From NCBI RefSeq assembly GCF_000179555.1, contig NZ_AECZ01000014.1, positions 1-64,000 of the forward strand: a stretch of 64,000 bases of DNA, in the 5' to 3' direction. This document shows, piece by piece, positions 50,570 to 58,481 of this stretch. The translations under genes were made by a program, and so were the position numbers. Within the stretch, counting starts at the first letter, position 1, and each line of letters starts with the position of its first letter. This DNA comes from Solidesulfovibrio fructosivorans JJ] (GTDB taxonomy: Bacteria; Desulfobacterota; Desulfovibrionia; Desulfovibrionales; Desulfovibrionaceae). The notes below the pieces were generated by a model. The model was not told the DNA's origin, did not search any database, and saw only the letters and a list, made by a program, of their open reading frames with translations.

Positions 50570-52102
50570 ATGCGCCAAGCCCCCATCCTCGTCACCGGCG
50601 CCACGGGATACGTGGGCGGCCGCCTTGTGCCAAGGCTCCTCGCCGCCGGATACCGCGTACGCGCCGTCGGACGCTCCCTGGAAAAACTGCGCTGCCGCCC
50701 CTTTGCCGGCCATCCCGATCTGGAACTGGCCCAGGCCGACATCCGAGACCTGACCGCCATGCGCCAGGCCGCCATGGGCTGCCAAGCCGCCTACTACCTC
50801 GTCCATTCCATGCACCCGGCCAACAGCGACTTCGCCGCCGCCGACCGTCAGGCCGCAACCGTCATGGCCCAGGCCGCCCATGATGCCGGCATCGCCCGCA
50901 TCATCTACCTCGGCGGCCTGGGCGACGCCGACGACAATCTCAGCCCGCACCTGCGTTCGCGCCATGAAGTGGCCAAAATTCTCGGCTCCGGCCCCGTACC
51001 CGTCACCCACCTGCGCGCCGCCATGATCCTCGGTTCCGGCAGCGCCTCCTTCGAGATCATGCGCTACCTCGTCGACCGCCTGCCGGTCATGATCGCCCCG
51101 CGCTGGGTGCGGGGCCGCTGCCAACCCATCGCCATCTCCGACGTGCTCGGCTACCTCATAGGCTGTATGGACGCGCCCGAAACCATCGGCCAGACCTTCG
51201 ACATCGGCGGCCCGGACGTGCTCACCTATGCCGCAATCTTCCAACTCTACGCCGCCGTGGCCGGGCTGCGAAAACGCATCATCATCCCGGTGCCGGTCCT
51301 GACCCCGCGCCTTTCCACCTACTGGATGCAGCTCATAACGCCCCTGCCCCGGGCGCTTATCGTGCCGCTGGTCGAGGGGCTGCGCAACGAAGTGGTCTGC
51401 CGCGACACGCGCATCCTGGACATCCTGCCCCGAAAGCGCCTGACCTGCCGCGAGGCCATCGCCCTGGCTCTGGAAAAAATCCGCCAGAACGCGGTGGAAA
51501 GCACCTGCGCCGACGCCGGCTATGCCGCACCGCCCGAATGGACGGCCTGCGGCGACGCCCCCTATGCCGGCGGCACGGTGCACGAATGCGGCTGGCGGGC
51601 CGTCATCGCCGCACCGCCGCAAGACGTCTGGCGGGCCGTGGCCCGCATCGGCGGCGATACGGGCTGGTATTGGGGAAATTTCCTGTGGCGGCTGCGGGGT
51701 TTTCTCGACCAGCTGGTCGGCGGCGTGGGACTGCGGCGGGTGACCATCCGGCGCGACGGACCCAGGGTGGGCGACGCCCTGGATTTCTGGCGCGTCGTGG
51801 CCGTAACGCCCGAAAAACGGCTCCAGCTTTTGGCCGAGATGCGCACCCCGGGCGAAGCCCTGCTGGAATTTCGCCTGCGCCCGGCCGGCGACGGGGCCAC
51901 GGAACTGGTCGTGCACTCCAAATTCCTGCCCCGGGGCCTCGCCGGACTGGCGTACTGGTATGCGCTGCTCGTGCCGCACAATCTGGTTTTCGCCGGGCTG
52001 TTGCGCGGCATTGCCGCCTCGCTCGGGGCGCGGCTCCTCACCCCGCCCCGACGCTTCACACCGCACCTGCCGGCCGCCTGCCGTCTGGGCACACGACAAT
52101 GA
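50570..52102 (+). CDS. SDR-type NAD(P)-dependent protein with DUF2867 C-terminal domain
   Basis: 510 residues from the ATG at 50570. An N-terminal Rossmann nucleotide-binding domain of the atypical SDR type (ILVTGATGYVGGRLVPRLLAAG) has the NmrA-like LGGLGDADDNLSPHLRSRHEV. A C-terminal domain (about 355-500) is the DUF2867 ligand-binding-like part (WYWGNFLWRLRGFLDQLVGG). The catalytic Tyr of classic SDRs is not obvious. Function unknown; the composition is typical of the chromosome. Its stop overlaps the start of an acetyltransferase (ATGA), so the two are an operon. Confidence 0.82.
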   Translation: MRQAPILVTGATGYVGGRLVPRLLAAGYRVRAVGRSLEKLRCRPFAGHPDLELAQADIRDLTAMRQAAMGCQAAYYLVHSMHPANSDFAAADRQAATVMAQAAHDAGIARIIYLGGLGDADDNLSPHLRSRHEVAKILGSGPVPVTHLRAAMILGSGSASFEIMRYLVDRLPVMIAPRWVRGRCQPIAISDVLGYLIGCMDAPETIGQTFDIGGPDVLTYAAIFQLYAAVAGLRKRIIIPVPVLTPRLSTYWMQLITPLPRALIVPLVEGLRNEVVCRDTRILDILPRKRLTCREAIALALEKIRQNAVESTCADAGYAAPPEWTACGDAPYAGGTVHECGWRAVIAAPPQDVWRAVARIGGDTGWYWGNFLWRLRGFLDQLVGGVGLRRVTIRRDGPRVGDALDFWRVVAVTPEKRLQLLAEMRTPGEALLEFRLRPAGDGATELVVHSKFLPRGLAGLAYWYALLVPHNLVFAGLLRGIAASLGARLLTPPRRFTPHLPAACRLGTRQ

Positions 52103-52581
52103 GCCTGGACGCCATCGCCATCCGGCCGGCGCTGCCCGGGGACGCGCCCCGGCTGTCCCGTATCTTCGCCACGGCCATCGAAGCCAAAGCCCGGGACAGC
52201 TACGGCCCGCACGAACGCGCGGCCTGGGCGGCCCGGGGAACACCGGCCAAATTCGCGTCCATGCTGGCCGACTCCCGAAACAGCCTGCTCGTGGCCGCCA
52301 TGCCGTCCGGCATCGTGGGCGTCGGCAGCCTGACCGGCAGCGAAGTGAGCCTGCTCTACGCCGCGCCGGAAGCCGCGCCGGGAACAGGGGGAAAACTGCT
52401 GGCCGCCGTGGAAGAGCTCGCCCGCGCTTCGGGCCTCACCGGCCTGACCCTGACCGCCTCGCGCAACGCCCTCTCCTTCTACCTGCGCCACGGCTACGCC
52501 ATCGTAAGCCCGGCCCGGCGCGATCTCGGCAACGGCATCTCCCTGGTCGTGTGCCTGATGGCCAAGGCCCTCGGCGCCTGA
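52099..52581 (+). CDS. GNAT-family N-acetyltransferase
   Basis: 160 residues. AIRPALPGDAPRLSRIF at the N-terminus and the acetyl-CoA-binding segment LYAAPEAAPGTGGKLLAAVE, then LTASRNALSFYLRHGYAIV, give a GNAT domain. It acetylates an amine substrate of unknown kind. It is the second gene of an operon with the DUF2867 protein, and the following 52582-52865 contains no gene I can support. Confidence 0.85.
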   Translation: MSLDAIAIRPALPGDAPRLSRIFATAIEAKARDSYGPHERAAWAARGTPAKFASMLADSRNSLLVAAMPSGIVGVGSLTGSEVSLLYAAPEAAPGTGGKLLAAVEELARASGLTGLTLTASRNALSFYLRHGYAIVSPARRDLGNGISLVVCLMAKALGA

Positions 52582-52865
52582 CTCCCCACGATTTCTGGAA
52601 CCGTTCCACGGCTTGTGGCGCCCCGGTCCAGCTTCCCTGGAACGCGTGGACACGGACGGCCCCTGGCAGACCCCGTTTTGCGCGAAATTCCGGCCTGTTG
52701 ACAGGGCCACCCTTCGTTTCGAACGACAGGGTGACACAGGCATGGCGGATGCATGGCCCCAAAAGACCTTTGCATCACGCCAAGTCGCCAAACGGCAAGG
52801 AGACGGGCGCGCCCAAGTCAGCCGCCATGCGCACCCCTCCCGGACACAGTTCCCGCCGATGCATA

Positions 52866-52913
52866 GAAGGCCGTTTCCTTACCCCGAGGGAAACGGCCTT
52901 CGCCTTTTTTATT
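52866..52913 (+). terminator. Intrinsic terminator
   Basis: A 13-bp stem GAAGGCCGTTTCC/GGAAACGGCCTTC (52866-52878 and 52892-52904) followed by GCCTTTTTTATT. It is a strong terminator on the plus strand for the SDR/GNAT operon, 285 bases after its end. Confidence 0.85.
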
Positions 52914-52935
52914 GCGCAGTAAAAGAGAGGACTGT

Positions 52936-53095
52936 GCGAGAGGGGAAACCCTTTTGCAAAGGGTTCTCCCCTCTCGCGCTCTCCCCTTCCTAAACTTTAT
53001 AACCATGCTGCCATGTTACAACAACATGCCAGCATCATTAAAAGTCTTTGGAAGGGGGTCCGGGGGAAACCTTTCTCCAGAAAGGTTTCCCCCGG
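52936..53095. repeat. Composite double-hairpin repeat, copy C
   Basis: Hairpin 2 (52936-52979) has arms GCGAGAGGGGAAACCCTTTT and a near-complement. Then CCCCTTCCTAAACTTT, a linker, AAAAGTCTTTGGAAGGGGG, and hairpin 1 (about 53060-53095, arms CCGGGGGAAACCTTTCT and AGAAAGGTTTCCCCCGG). Order is opposite to copies B and D, so it lies in the inverse orientation. It separates the SDR/GNAT operon from the convergent mqnE. Confidence 0.8.
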
Positions 53096-53103
53096 CTCTT
53101 CCC

Positions 53104-54207
53104 TCAACCGATCGGTTGGAAATCGGGCGTGCGTTCGACCGGAACCATGCCGGCGGAGGTGATGGCGTGGCGCAATTGGGCCAGGGTCATGCCCTTGGGG
53201 CTGTCCGCGCCGGCGGCATGGCCGATGCGCTCCTCCACGATGGTGCCGTCGAAATCGTCGGCTCCGGCCCAAAGCGCCATCTGGGCCGCCTTGATGCCGA
53301 GCATGGCCCAGTAGGCCTTGAGGTGCGGGATATTGTCCAGGAAAAGCCGGGACAGGGCGATCAGCCGCAGCACGGTCACGCCGTCCGGGCCCTTGGCCCC
53401 GAGCCTGTTGTTGGCCGGCTGGTAGGCCAGGGGAATGAAGCAGGCGAAACCGTGGGTCAGGTCCTGCAAGTCGCGCAGGGCCGAGAGATGGGCCACCCGG
53501 TCGGACCAGCTCTCGATGTGGCCGAACAGCATGGTGGCGTTGGTGGGCAATCCCATGCCGTGGGCCGTGGCGTGCACCTGCAGCCAGCGCTCGCCGGAAA
53601 TCTTCTCCGGGCACAGCTTCTCGCGCAGCGACGGGGCAAAAACCTCCGCCCCGCCACCGGGCAGCATCATGAGCCCCGCTTCCTTGAGCGTGGAAAGGAT
53701 CTCGAATTCCGAGACGCCCATGGTGTCGGCCAGATGGGCCACTTCCACGGCGGTAAACGCCTTGATGCCCGCGTCCGGCCGGACCCGGGAAATGGCCCGC
53801 AGCATGTCCACATAATAGGAAAGCGGCAGGTCGGGGTTGAGCCCGCCGACCACGTGAATCTCCCGGATCGGCGCGTTCTCGCGGGCGGCAAGCTCCGCCA
53901 CGATGTCGTCCACGGACAGCGTGCGCGCCCCGGCCGCGCCCTTGACCTTGAAAAAGGCGCAGAACCGGCAGGCGTTGACGCACACGTTGGTGAAATTGAT
54001 GTGCACGTTGTGGACGTAGTAGGCGTTCTTGCCGTGCCGGGCGATGCGGGCTTCCATGGCGGCGGCGCACAGGTCGTGCAACGGCGCGGCCAGGGCCAGC
54101 ACCAGCGCGTCGTCAGGGGTCAGGCGCTCGCCGGACCGGGCTTTTTCCAGGATCACGGCCGGCTCGCCGGCGACCTTTGCGGGGATAAGCGGTATCATTG
54201 CATTCAT
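53104..54207 (-). CDS. mqnE: Aminofutalosine synthase (radical SAM)
   Basis: 367 residues. The radical-SAM cluster motif CVNACRFC lies in HINFTNVCVNACRFCAFFK. Family-specific GLMMLPGGGAEVF, PTNATMLFGHIESWSDRV and GFACFIPLAYQP agree with MqnE more than with MqnC or CofH (the HIES stretch). It joins 3-(1-carboxyvinyloxy)benzoate with SAM's adenosyl part to give aminofutalosine, the second step of futalosine menaquinone synthesis. It implies the organism makes menaquinone by that route. The start is 54207 or 54198; neither has a good ribosome site. No other mqn gene is adjacent. Confidence 0.92.
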   Translation of the reverse strand: MNAMIPLIPAKVAGEPAVILEKARSGERLTPDDALVLALAAPLHDLCAAAMEARIARHGKNAYYVHNVHINFTNVCVNACRFCAFFKVKGAAGARTLSVDDIVAELAARENAPIREIHVVGGLNPDLPLSYYVDMLRAISRVRPDAGIKAFTAVEVAHLADTMGVSEFEILSTLKEAGLMMLPGGGAEVFAPSLREKLCPEKISGERWLQVHATAHGMGLPTNATMLFGHIESWSDRVAHLSALRDLQDLTHGFACFIPLAYQPANNRLGAKGPDGVTVLRLIALSRLFLDNIPHLKAYWAMLGIKAAQMALWAGADDFDGTIVEERIGHAAGADSPKGMTLAQLRHAITSAGMVPVERTPDFQPIG

Positions 54208-54297
54208 TGCTGTGGCGCGGTAGAAATTAAGGGTTGGCAAACCCTGTACCCCTTTTCCCCGCCGCCCGCCAGGGCGGAAAACAACCGGAGGCCGGCC

Positions 54298-54837
54298 ATG
54301 CCGCAAGCCAGAATCTGCGCCCTTCTCACCCTTCTGCTGGCGCTCGGGACAGGCCCGGCATTCGCGGCGGACAACACCGCCCAGTCGCTGACCAGGTTTT
54401 TCAAGGGCACCACCCGCTCCCTGCCCTCGCCGGACATCGACTTCCATATCACCGCCGGCTATGCCGTGCTGCGCACCGGCAAACCCGACAGCTCCGGCCG
54501 CTACGCCATGACCTCCATCAACGTGGCCCGCGTCGCCCCGGACATCTACCGCCTGGACCTGGAGCTGGAAAAGCCCCTGCCCCGCGATATACCCACGTTC
54601 GAGCAGCCCTATTTCTTCACCGAAAAACGGACCTATTATTTCTGGTACCAAAACGGTAAGCGCATCATTTTCAAGGTCGGCGACAAGAAGGTCACCCTGC
54701 CCCTCGGACGCAAGGAGCTGCTGCGGGTGAACATCCATTCCACGGACACCTACACGCTGGACCGGGAAACCATGCTCAAAAACCTGACCTTCGACGACGG
54801 CACGGCCACCATCCATCTGCAACTGAAATTCAAATAA
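54298..54837 (+). CDS. Exported hypothetical protein
   Basis: 179 residues with a signal peptide ending in PAFAAD (about 23). The rest is beta-rich: FKGTTRSLPSPDIDFHITAG, YFFTEKRTYYFWYQNGKRII and a C-terminal strand set. Not a family I can name. A periplasmic location is expected. CCGGAGGCC lies before the ATG. It is 13 bases from the following methyltransferase-like gene, so they are probably an operon. Confidence 0.72.
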   Translation: MPQARICALLTLLLALGTGPAFAADNTAQSLTRFFKGTTRSLPSPDIDFHITAGYAVLRTGKPDSSGRYAMTSINVARVAPDIYRLDLELEKPLPRDIPTFEQPYFFTEKRTYYFWYQNGKRIIFKVGDKKVTLPLGRKELLRVNIHSTDTYTLDRETMLKNLTFDDGTATIHLQLKFK

Positions 54838-54850
54838 CCAAGGATATCCC

Positions 54851-55408
54851 ATGGACCAGACCGTGACGCCCGAGCTGACGGCCCTGCTCACCACCCTGCG
54901 CGACGCCGGCGGCATCCGGGTCCTGGTGGAGACCGGCACCGGCCGGGGCGACCTCTCCTTCGCCGCCGGGGACATCTTCGACACCGTCATCACCTTCGAA
55001 TCCGACAAGGCCCTCTACGACGCCGCCCATGAGCGTTTAAGCGGCCGCAAGGGACTCTTGCCCTTGACCGGCGACACCCGGGAGCTTTTACCCCAGCTCA
55101 TGGACCGCCTCGCCGGTCCGGCCGCCTTCTGGCTCGGCTCCCACCTCTCCATGCGCCAGGGCGGCGAGATCCCGCTTCTGGCCGAAATCGCGGCCGTCAC
55201 CGCCGCGCCCATGGACCATGTCATCTGCATCCCCGGGGCCGACATCCTCATGTCCGACCGGCACCGCCCGACCGGCTGGCCCACCCCGGTGGAAATCATT
55301 GCGCTGCTCGGCCAGGGCGCTGCCCGCAAGGTGGAACTCCGCGACACCAGCCTCATCGCCGTCCCCGACGCCAACACCAAACTTTGGGGCGCATTGTTTT
55401 CCGAGTAG
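54851..55408 (+). CDS. Methyltransferase-fold protein, unassigned
   Basis: 185 residues. The N-terminal half has a Rossmann motif IRVLVETGTGRGDLSFAAG then VITFESDKALYDAAHERL, and AAFWLGSHLSMRQGG. This resembles class I SAM-binding folds, although motif I has ETGTGRGD in place of the usual D/E-xGxGxG. The substrate is unknown. AAGGA lies before the ATG. It ends next to a composite hairpin repeat. Confidence 0.65.
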   Translation: MDQTVTPELTALLTTLRDAGGIRVLVETGTGRGDLSFAAGDIFDTVITFESDKALYDAAHERLSGRKGLLPLTGDTRELLPQLMDRLAGPAAFWLGSHLSMRQGGEIPLLAEIAAVTAAPMDHVICIPGADILMSDRHRPTGWPTPVEIIALLGQGAARKVELRDTSLIAVPDANTKLWGALFSE

Positions 55409-55428
55409 TGAGGAAGAGCTGGGGGGAA

Positions 55429-55577
55429 CTTTTCTGTAGAAAAGTTCCCCCCAGACCCCCTTCCAAAGACTTTTCATAAAATAATTTTGATGCGGTACAC
55501 GCCATATTTTGAAAACTTTAGGAAAGGGAGCGCGCGAGAGGGGGCTACTGCCCTTTTTAAAGGGTTTCCCCTCTCGC
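55429..55577. repeat. Composite double-hairpin repeat, copy D
   Basis: Hairpin 1 (55429-55464) has arms CTGGGGGGAACTTTTCT and AGAAAAGTTCCCCCCAG. CCCCCTTCCAAAGACTTTT, an AT-rich linker and AACTTTAGGAAAGGGAG follow, then hairpin 2 (about 55534-55577, GCGAGAGGGG and CCCCTCTCGC). It has the same orientation as copy B. Here hairpin 1 has changed in both arms (AACTTTTCT/AGAAAAGTT rather than AACCTTTCT/AGAAAGGTT), a compensatory change favouring conserved pairing. Confidence 0.8.
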
Positions 55578-55671
55578 ATTATCTTCTCCTCTCTTCCCTC
55601 TTCGCCCCCATTGCGCCGTGGCCGGGCAGGGCGTACAGGGGCCGCATACTTCCTTGCCGGAGGATCCTCGC

Positions 55672-55890
55672 ATGAAGCTGGTATTGACCTTGACCTGCGC
55701 CCTGTGCCTGACGCTTACCGGCGCGCTTTTCGCCTTTGGCCGCGTCACGCCCGGCGAATCCTACGCCGCCTATGCCGACGCCGTCCAAAACGCCACCTCG
55801 TGCGAACTGTCCTCGTGCGGCTGCCTCGGCATGAAATGCTCCTGCTTCGAATGCGGCAGCGGCTGCGGTTGCGGCGGCGGCAGTAAATAA
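55672..55890 (+). CDS. Small secreted cysteine-rich peptide
   Basis: 72 residues from the ATG at 55672 with GGAGG before it. A signal peptide (about 1-23) is followed by RVTPGESYAAYADAVQNA. A tail then carries nine cysteines within 29 residues, mostly as Cys-x-Cys (CELSSCGCLGMKCSCFEC, then CGCGG). It may bind metal, be cross-linked outside, or be a small modified peptide. Not recognised. An Lgt-like gene starts 15 bases after, on the same strand. Confidence 0.68.
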   Translation: MKLVLTLTCALCLTLTGALFAFGRVTPGESYAAYADAVQNATSCELSSCGCLGMKCSCFECGSGCGCGGGSK

Positions 55891-55905
55891 TTCTTTTTTG
55901 TCGTC

Positions 55906-56736
55906 ATGGGCGGACTGCTGGCCTTCGTGTTGTCCCGGGCCACGGGGATCGACGCTTTCGCCATACTCCAGGCAGGGTATCTGTTTTTATCCCTGGCCGG
56001 GATGGCCGTGGTGTTTTTCTTCACCCGGCGCGAGTTGTCGGCTGACCCGGCGCGCGGGCGTTATCTGCTTATTTTCCTGGCGAGCCTCCCGGTGGGGCTG
56101 GCCGGGGCGCGGCTGATCCCCATCATCCAGGACGCTTTTACGGCCGGCCGGCTGACGTTCGGCATCATCACCCGGGGCGGACTGGTATTTTACGGCGGCG
56201 CGTTGGCGCTGCTTCTGGCCATGCGCCTGGGCTGCCGGCTTTGCCGCCTGTCCCCCTGGCCCCTCGTCGACGCCGTCTGCCGCTACGCGCCCCTGGGCCA
56301 TGCTTTCGGCCGGCTGGGCTGTTTTTTCGGCGGCTGCTGCTTCGGCGCGGTGACCAACGGCCCGCTGGGGGTCCGTTTTCCGGCCGGCTCTCCGGCCTAT
56401 CTCCAGCACAAAGCCGACGGTATCCTGCCGCCCGGAGCGGTCGCCTCGCTGCCGGTGCATCCGTCCCAACTCTACGAGGCCGTGGGCGACCTGGCGCTGT
56501 TCGCCATCCTGCTCGCCGTGTCCAAGCGGCCGGGGGGGCTGCCTCCGGGCCGGGCCGCCACGCTCTATCTGCTCGGCTACGCGGTCCTGCGCTTCTGCCT
56601 GGAATTCTGGCGCGGCGATGCCATACGCGGCATCTATTACGGCTTGGCCACCTCCCAATACGTGGCGCTGGCCGTAGCGGCCGGAGCGGTATTCGTGCTG
56701 TTGCGCACCAGGGTTCGACCGCAAAATCACCCTTAA
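55906..56736 (+). CDS. Prolipoprotein diacylglyceryl transferase family protein (Lgt paralogue)
   Basis: 276 residues with about seven transmembrane helices. The Lgt motif region GRLGCFFGGCCFGAVTNGPLG and HPSQLYEAVGDL are present, as are the C-terminal FCLEFWRGD. It would move a diacylglyceryl group to a cysteine. Several signs suggest a specialised paralogue: the upstream H-to-G region is altered, and it is joined to a cysteine-rich peptide gene. No good ribosome site precedes the ATG, so translation may depend on that gene. Confidence 0.8.
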   Translation: MGGLLAFVLSRATGIDAFAILQAGYLFLSLAGMAVVFFFTRRELSADPARGRYLLIFLASLPVGLAGARLIPIIQDAFTAGRLTFGIITRGGLVFYGGALALLLAMRLGCRLCRLSPWPLVDAVCRYAPLGHAFGRLGCFFGGCCFGAVTNGPLGVRFPAGSPAYLQHKADGILPPGAVASLPVHPSQLYEAVGDLALFAILLAVSKRPGGLPPGRAATLYLLGYAVLRFCLEFWRGDAIRGIYYGLATSQYVALAVAAGAVFVLLRTRVRPQNHP

Positions 56737-57162
56737 AGGGAACGTATTTCCCGAGCCGTTCTGACGTTTCAGTACAAAATCACGTCTTCACCCCGGCGCC
56801 TCTATGCAAGAGCGTGCTTTTGCTGTATCCGTGCCACCGTGCACCAAGGCTGTCCCCCGCCAAAACATACCGGAAAAATCCGCGACTGCATCCGAGGCTG
56901 CCCGTCCGCCTGGGCGGGGTGAAGGGACACATCACGCGCAGTCCGGCCGCGGACTCGCGCCGGCCGTGCCCGACCGGGGCCCGGATTTCCTGACCTCGCC
57001 GTTTCGGCCGCATGCAGCACGCGTCGGGCCGCCGTATTGCGTTTATTGTATCGAGGCAGGGGAAAGGAGTGAGACGGCGCGAAATGATTGTCCAAACCAA
57101 GGACTGCCTCAGCACGGCGCCATATGATTCCTGTGACTTTGTCTCTTAATTTTCAAATTCAG
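56737..57162. other. Non-coding stretch before the MucR gene
   Basis: About 430 bp with no gene I can support: open frames here are proline/arginine-rich and lack start sites. A short hairpin after the Lgt-like gene is weak. The stretch becomes AT-rich near 57130, leading into the promoter at 57163. Confidence 0.4.
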
Positions 57163-57191
57163 TTGCAATCATGCGTTGCCTCACTTATATG
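57163..57191 (+). promoter_or_regulatory. Sigma-70-type promoter of the MucR gene
   Basis: TTGCAA (57163-57168) and TATATG (57186-57191) with a 17-base spacer, 30 bases before the start codon. It matches four of six bases at each box. Confidence 0.55.
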
Positions 57192-57220
57192 TGTTGAAAG
57201 CCATCTATCAGGAGCGAGAA

Positions 57221-57631
57221 ATGGAAGACTATTTGAAAGCCGCCTTGGAGATCGTCAAGGCCCAGGCCTCAGTTCGGACCATGACCGATGACGAAATCAC
57301 CTCCATGTTGAAAAATGTAGCCGCCGGCATTCAAGCCGCCGCCGAAGCCGAAACCGCCCCGGCGGAAGCCGTTACGCCGGCCATCGATCCGGCCAAGGCC
57401 GTCAAGGAAAGCAGCGTCGTCTGTCTGGAATGCGGCAAGTCCTTCAAGGTGCTCACCAAGAAGCACCTTGCCGCCCACGGGCTTACTCCGGAAGAATACC
57501 GGGCGAAATACGGCTACAAGAAGGGCGCTCCCCTGGCGGCCAAGTCCCTGCAACGGGAACGCCGCAAGAAGATGAAGGACATGCGCCTCTGGGAGCGTCG
57601 GCGCAAGCCCGCCGCCGCCACCACCGAGTAG
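57221..57631 (+). CDS. MucR/Ros-family zinc-finger regulator
   Basis: 136 residues. An N-terminal acidic helical part (EDYLKAALEIVKAQASV) is followed by the Ros/MucR domain CLECGKSFKVLTKKHLAAHG then LTPEEYRAKYGYKKGAPL, with the zinc ligands Cys, Cys, His, His. A basic C-terminus (RERRKKMKDMRLWERRRK) follows. Ros/MucR proteins bind AT-rich DNA and regulate surface, motility and similar genes; the targets here are unknown. GGAGCGAG precedes the ATG. Confidence 0.93.
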   Translation: MEDYLKAALEIVKAQASVRTMTDDEITSMLKNVAAGIQAAAEAETAPAEAVTPAIDPAKAVKESSVVCLECGKSFKVLTKKHLAAHGLTPEEYRAKYGYKKGAPLAAKSLQRERRKKMKDMRLWERRRKPAAATTE

Positions 57632-57671
57632 CCGGCCAGCTGCCGCCCAGTCCGCTTCGAGAAAATCATTT

Positions 57672-57698
57672 CCGGCCGGTCCTCCCTGGACCGGCCGG
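57672..57698 (+). terminator. Hairpin after the MucR gene
   Basis: An 11-bp perfect stem CCGGCCGGTCC/GGACCGGCCGG with a five-base loop, then GACGTTT. The poor T-run makes it a weak or Rho-assisted terminator. Confidence 0.6.
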
Positions 57699-57842
57699 GA
57701 CGTTTGCCAGCCCGCCAAGGCAGGCGCGCGCCACACCCCGTTTCTTTACGATCGCCTTTTCCTGAAAGACACGCGTCGTTGACCGCGCTACGTGAGCAAT
57801 ATTCTCAACAGATTAAGATCAAAAAATATTTTTTAATATGCC

Positions 57843-58427
57843 ATGAAAAGCATGCTCGGCAGCACCGGTCTCCATGAAGACAAGCTCTTCAGCAATCTTG
57901 AAATCGATAACGATTCCCTTGACGGCATTGAATTTTTTAGCTGCAAATTTATAAAATCCTCATTCCAGTACGCATCGTTCTCCAACTGTTTGTTTGAAGA
58001 TTGCTTATTCGAGCAATGCAATCTGTCCTTGGCCGACATCGCCCAATCAAAGTTTGTCGAGACAGAATTCGATAAATCAAAACTCACCGGGATCAATTGG
58101 AGCCAGGCAAAAGGCATTTTCTCCGTGCATTTCAATGCCTGCCTCCTCAACGACAACATATTCACAGGCATGAAGCTCGCGAAATTCATCTTTAAAGACT
58201 GCGACCTGCATGACGCGCTCTTCACGGATACGAACTTGAAGCATGCCCTATTTTCCAACTGCGACCTGCAAGGATGCCAGTTCGAAAATAGCGATTTGAG
58301 TTTCTCGGACTTCTCGACCTCCAAAAACTACTTCATCGACGCCAAACGCAACAAGCTGTACAAAACGAAATTCTCACTTCCGGAGGCGGCCTCCCTCCTG
58401 AAGAACTTCAATATAATCCTCACCTAG
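57843..58427 (+). CDS. Pentapeptide-repeat protein
   Basis: 194 residues. Repeats of the A(D/N)LXX kind run from about 30 to 165: FFSCKFIKSSFQYASFSNCLF, CNLSLADIAQSKF, FKDCDLHDALFTDTNLKHALF, CDLQGCQFENSDLSFSDF. These form a quadrilateral beta-helix that can mimic DNA, as in Qnr proteins, which protect DNA gyrase. Length is near that of Qnr (about 218) but shorter, and the specific Qnr loops are not evident. The gene is AT-rich compared with its neighbours. No good ribosome site is seen before the ATG, so the start is uncertain. Confidence 0.85.
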   Translation: MKSMLGSTGLHEDKLFSNLEIDNDSLDGIEFFSCKFIKSSFQYASFSNCLFEDCLFEQCNLSLADIAQSKFVETEFDKSKLTGINWSQAKGIFSVHFNACLLNDNIFTGMKLAKFIFKDCDLHDALFTDTNLKHALFSNCDLQGCQFENSDLSFSDFSTSKNYFIDAKRNKLYKTKFSLPEAASLLKNFNIILT

Positions 58428-58481
58428 ACTGTTCGAACCCGCTCCATGCGCTTGTCGGGAGCGGGCTTCGGGAAGACGTCG

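Noticed and set aside
52613-52993. Open frame after the GNAT gene
   Set aside because: It runs through a terminator hairpin and a composite repeat, with no conserved motif.
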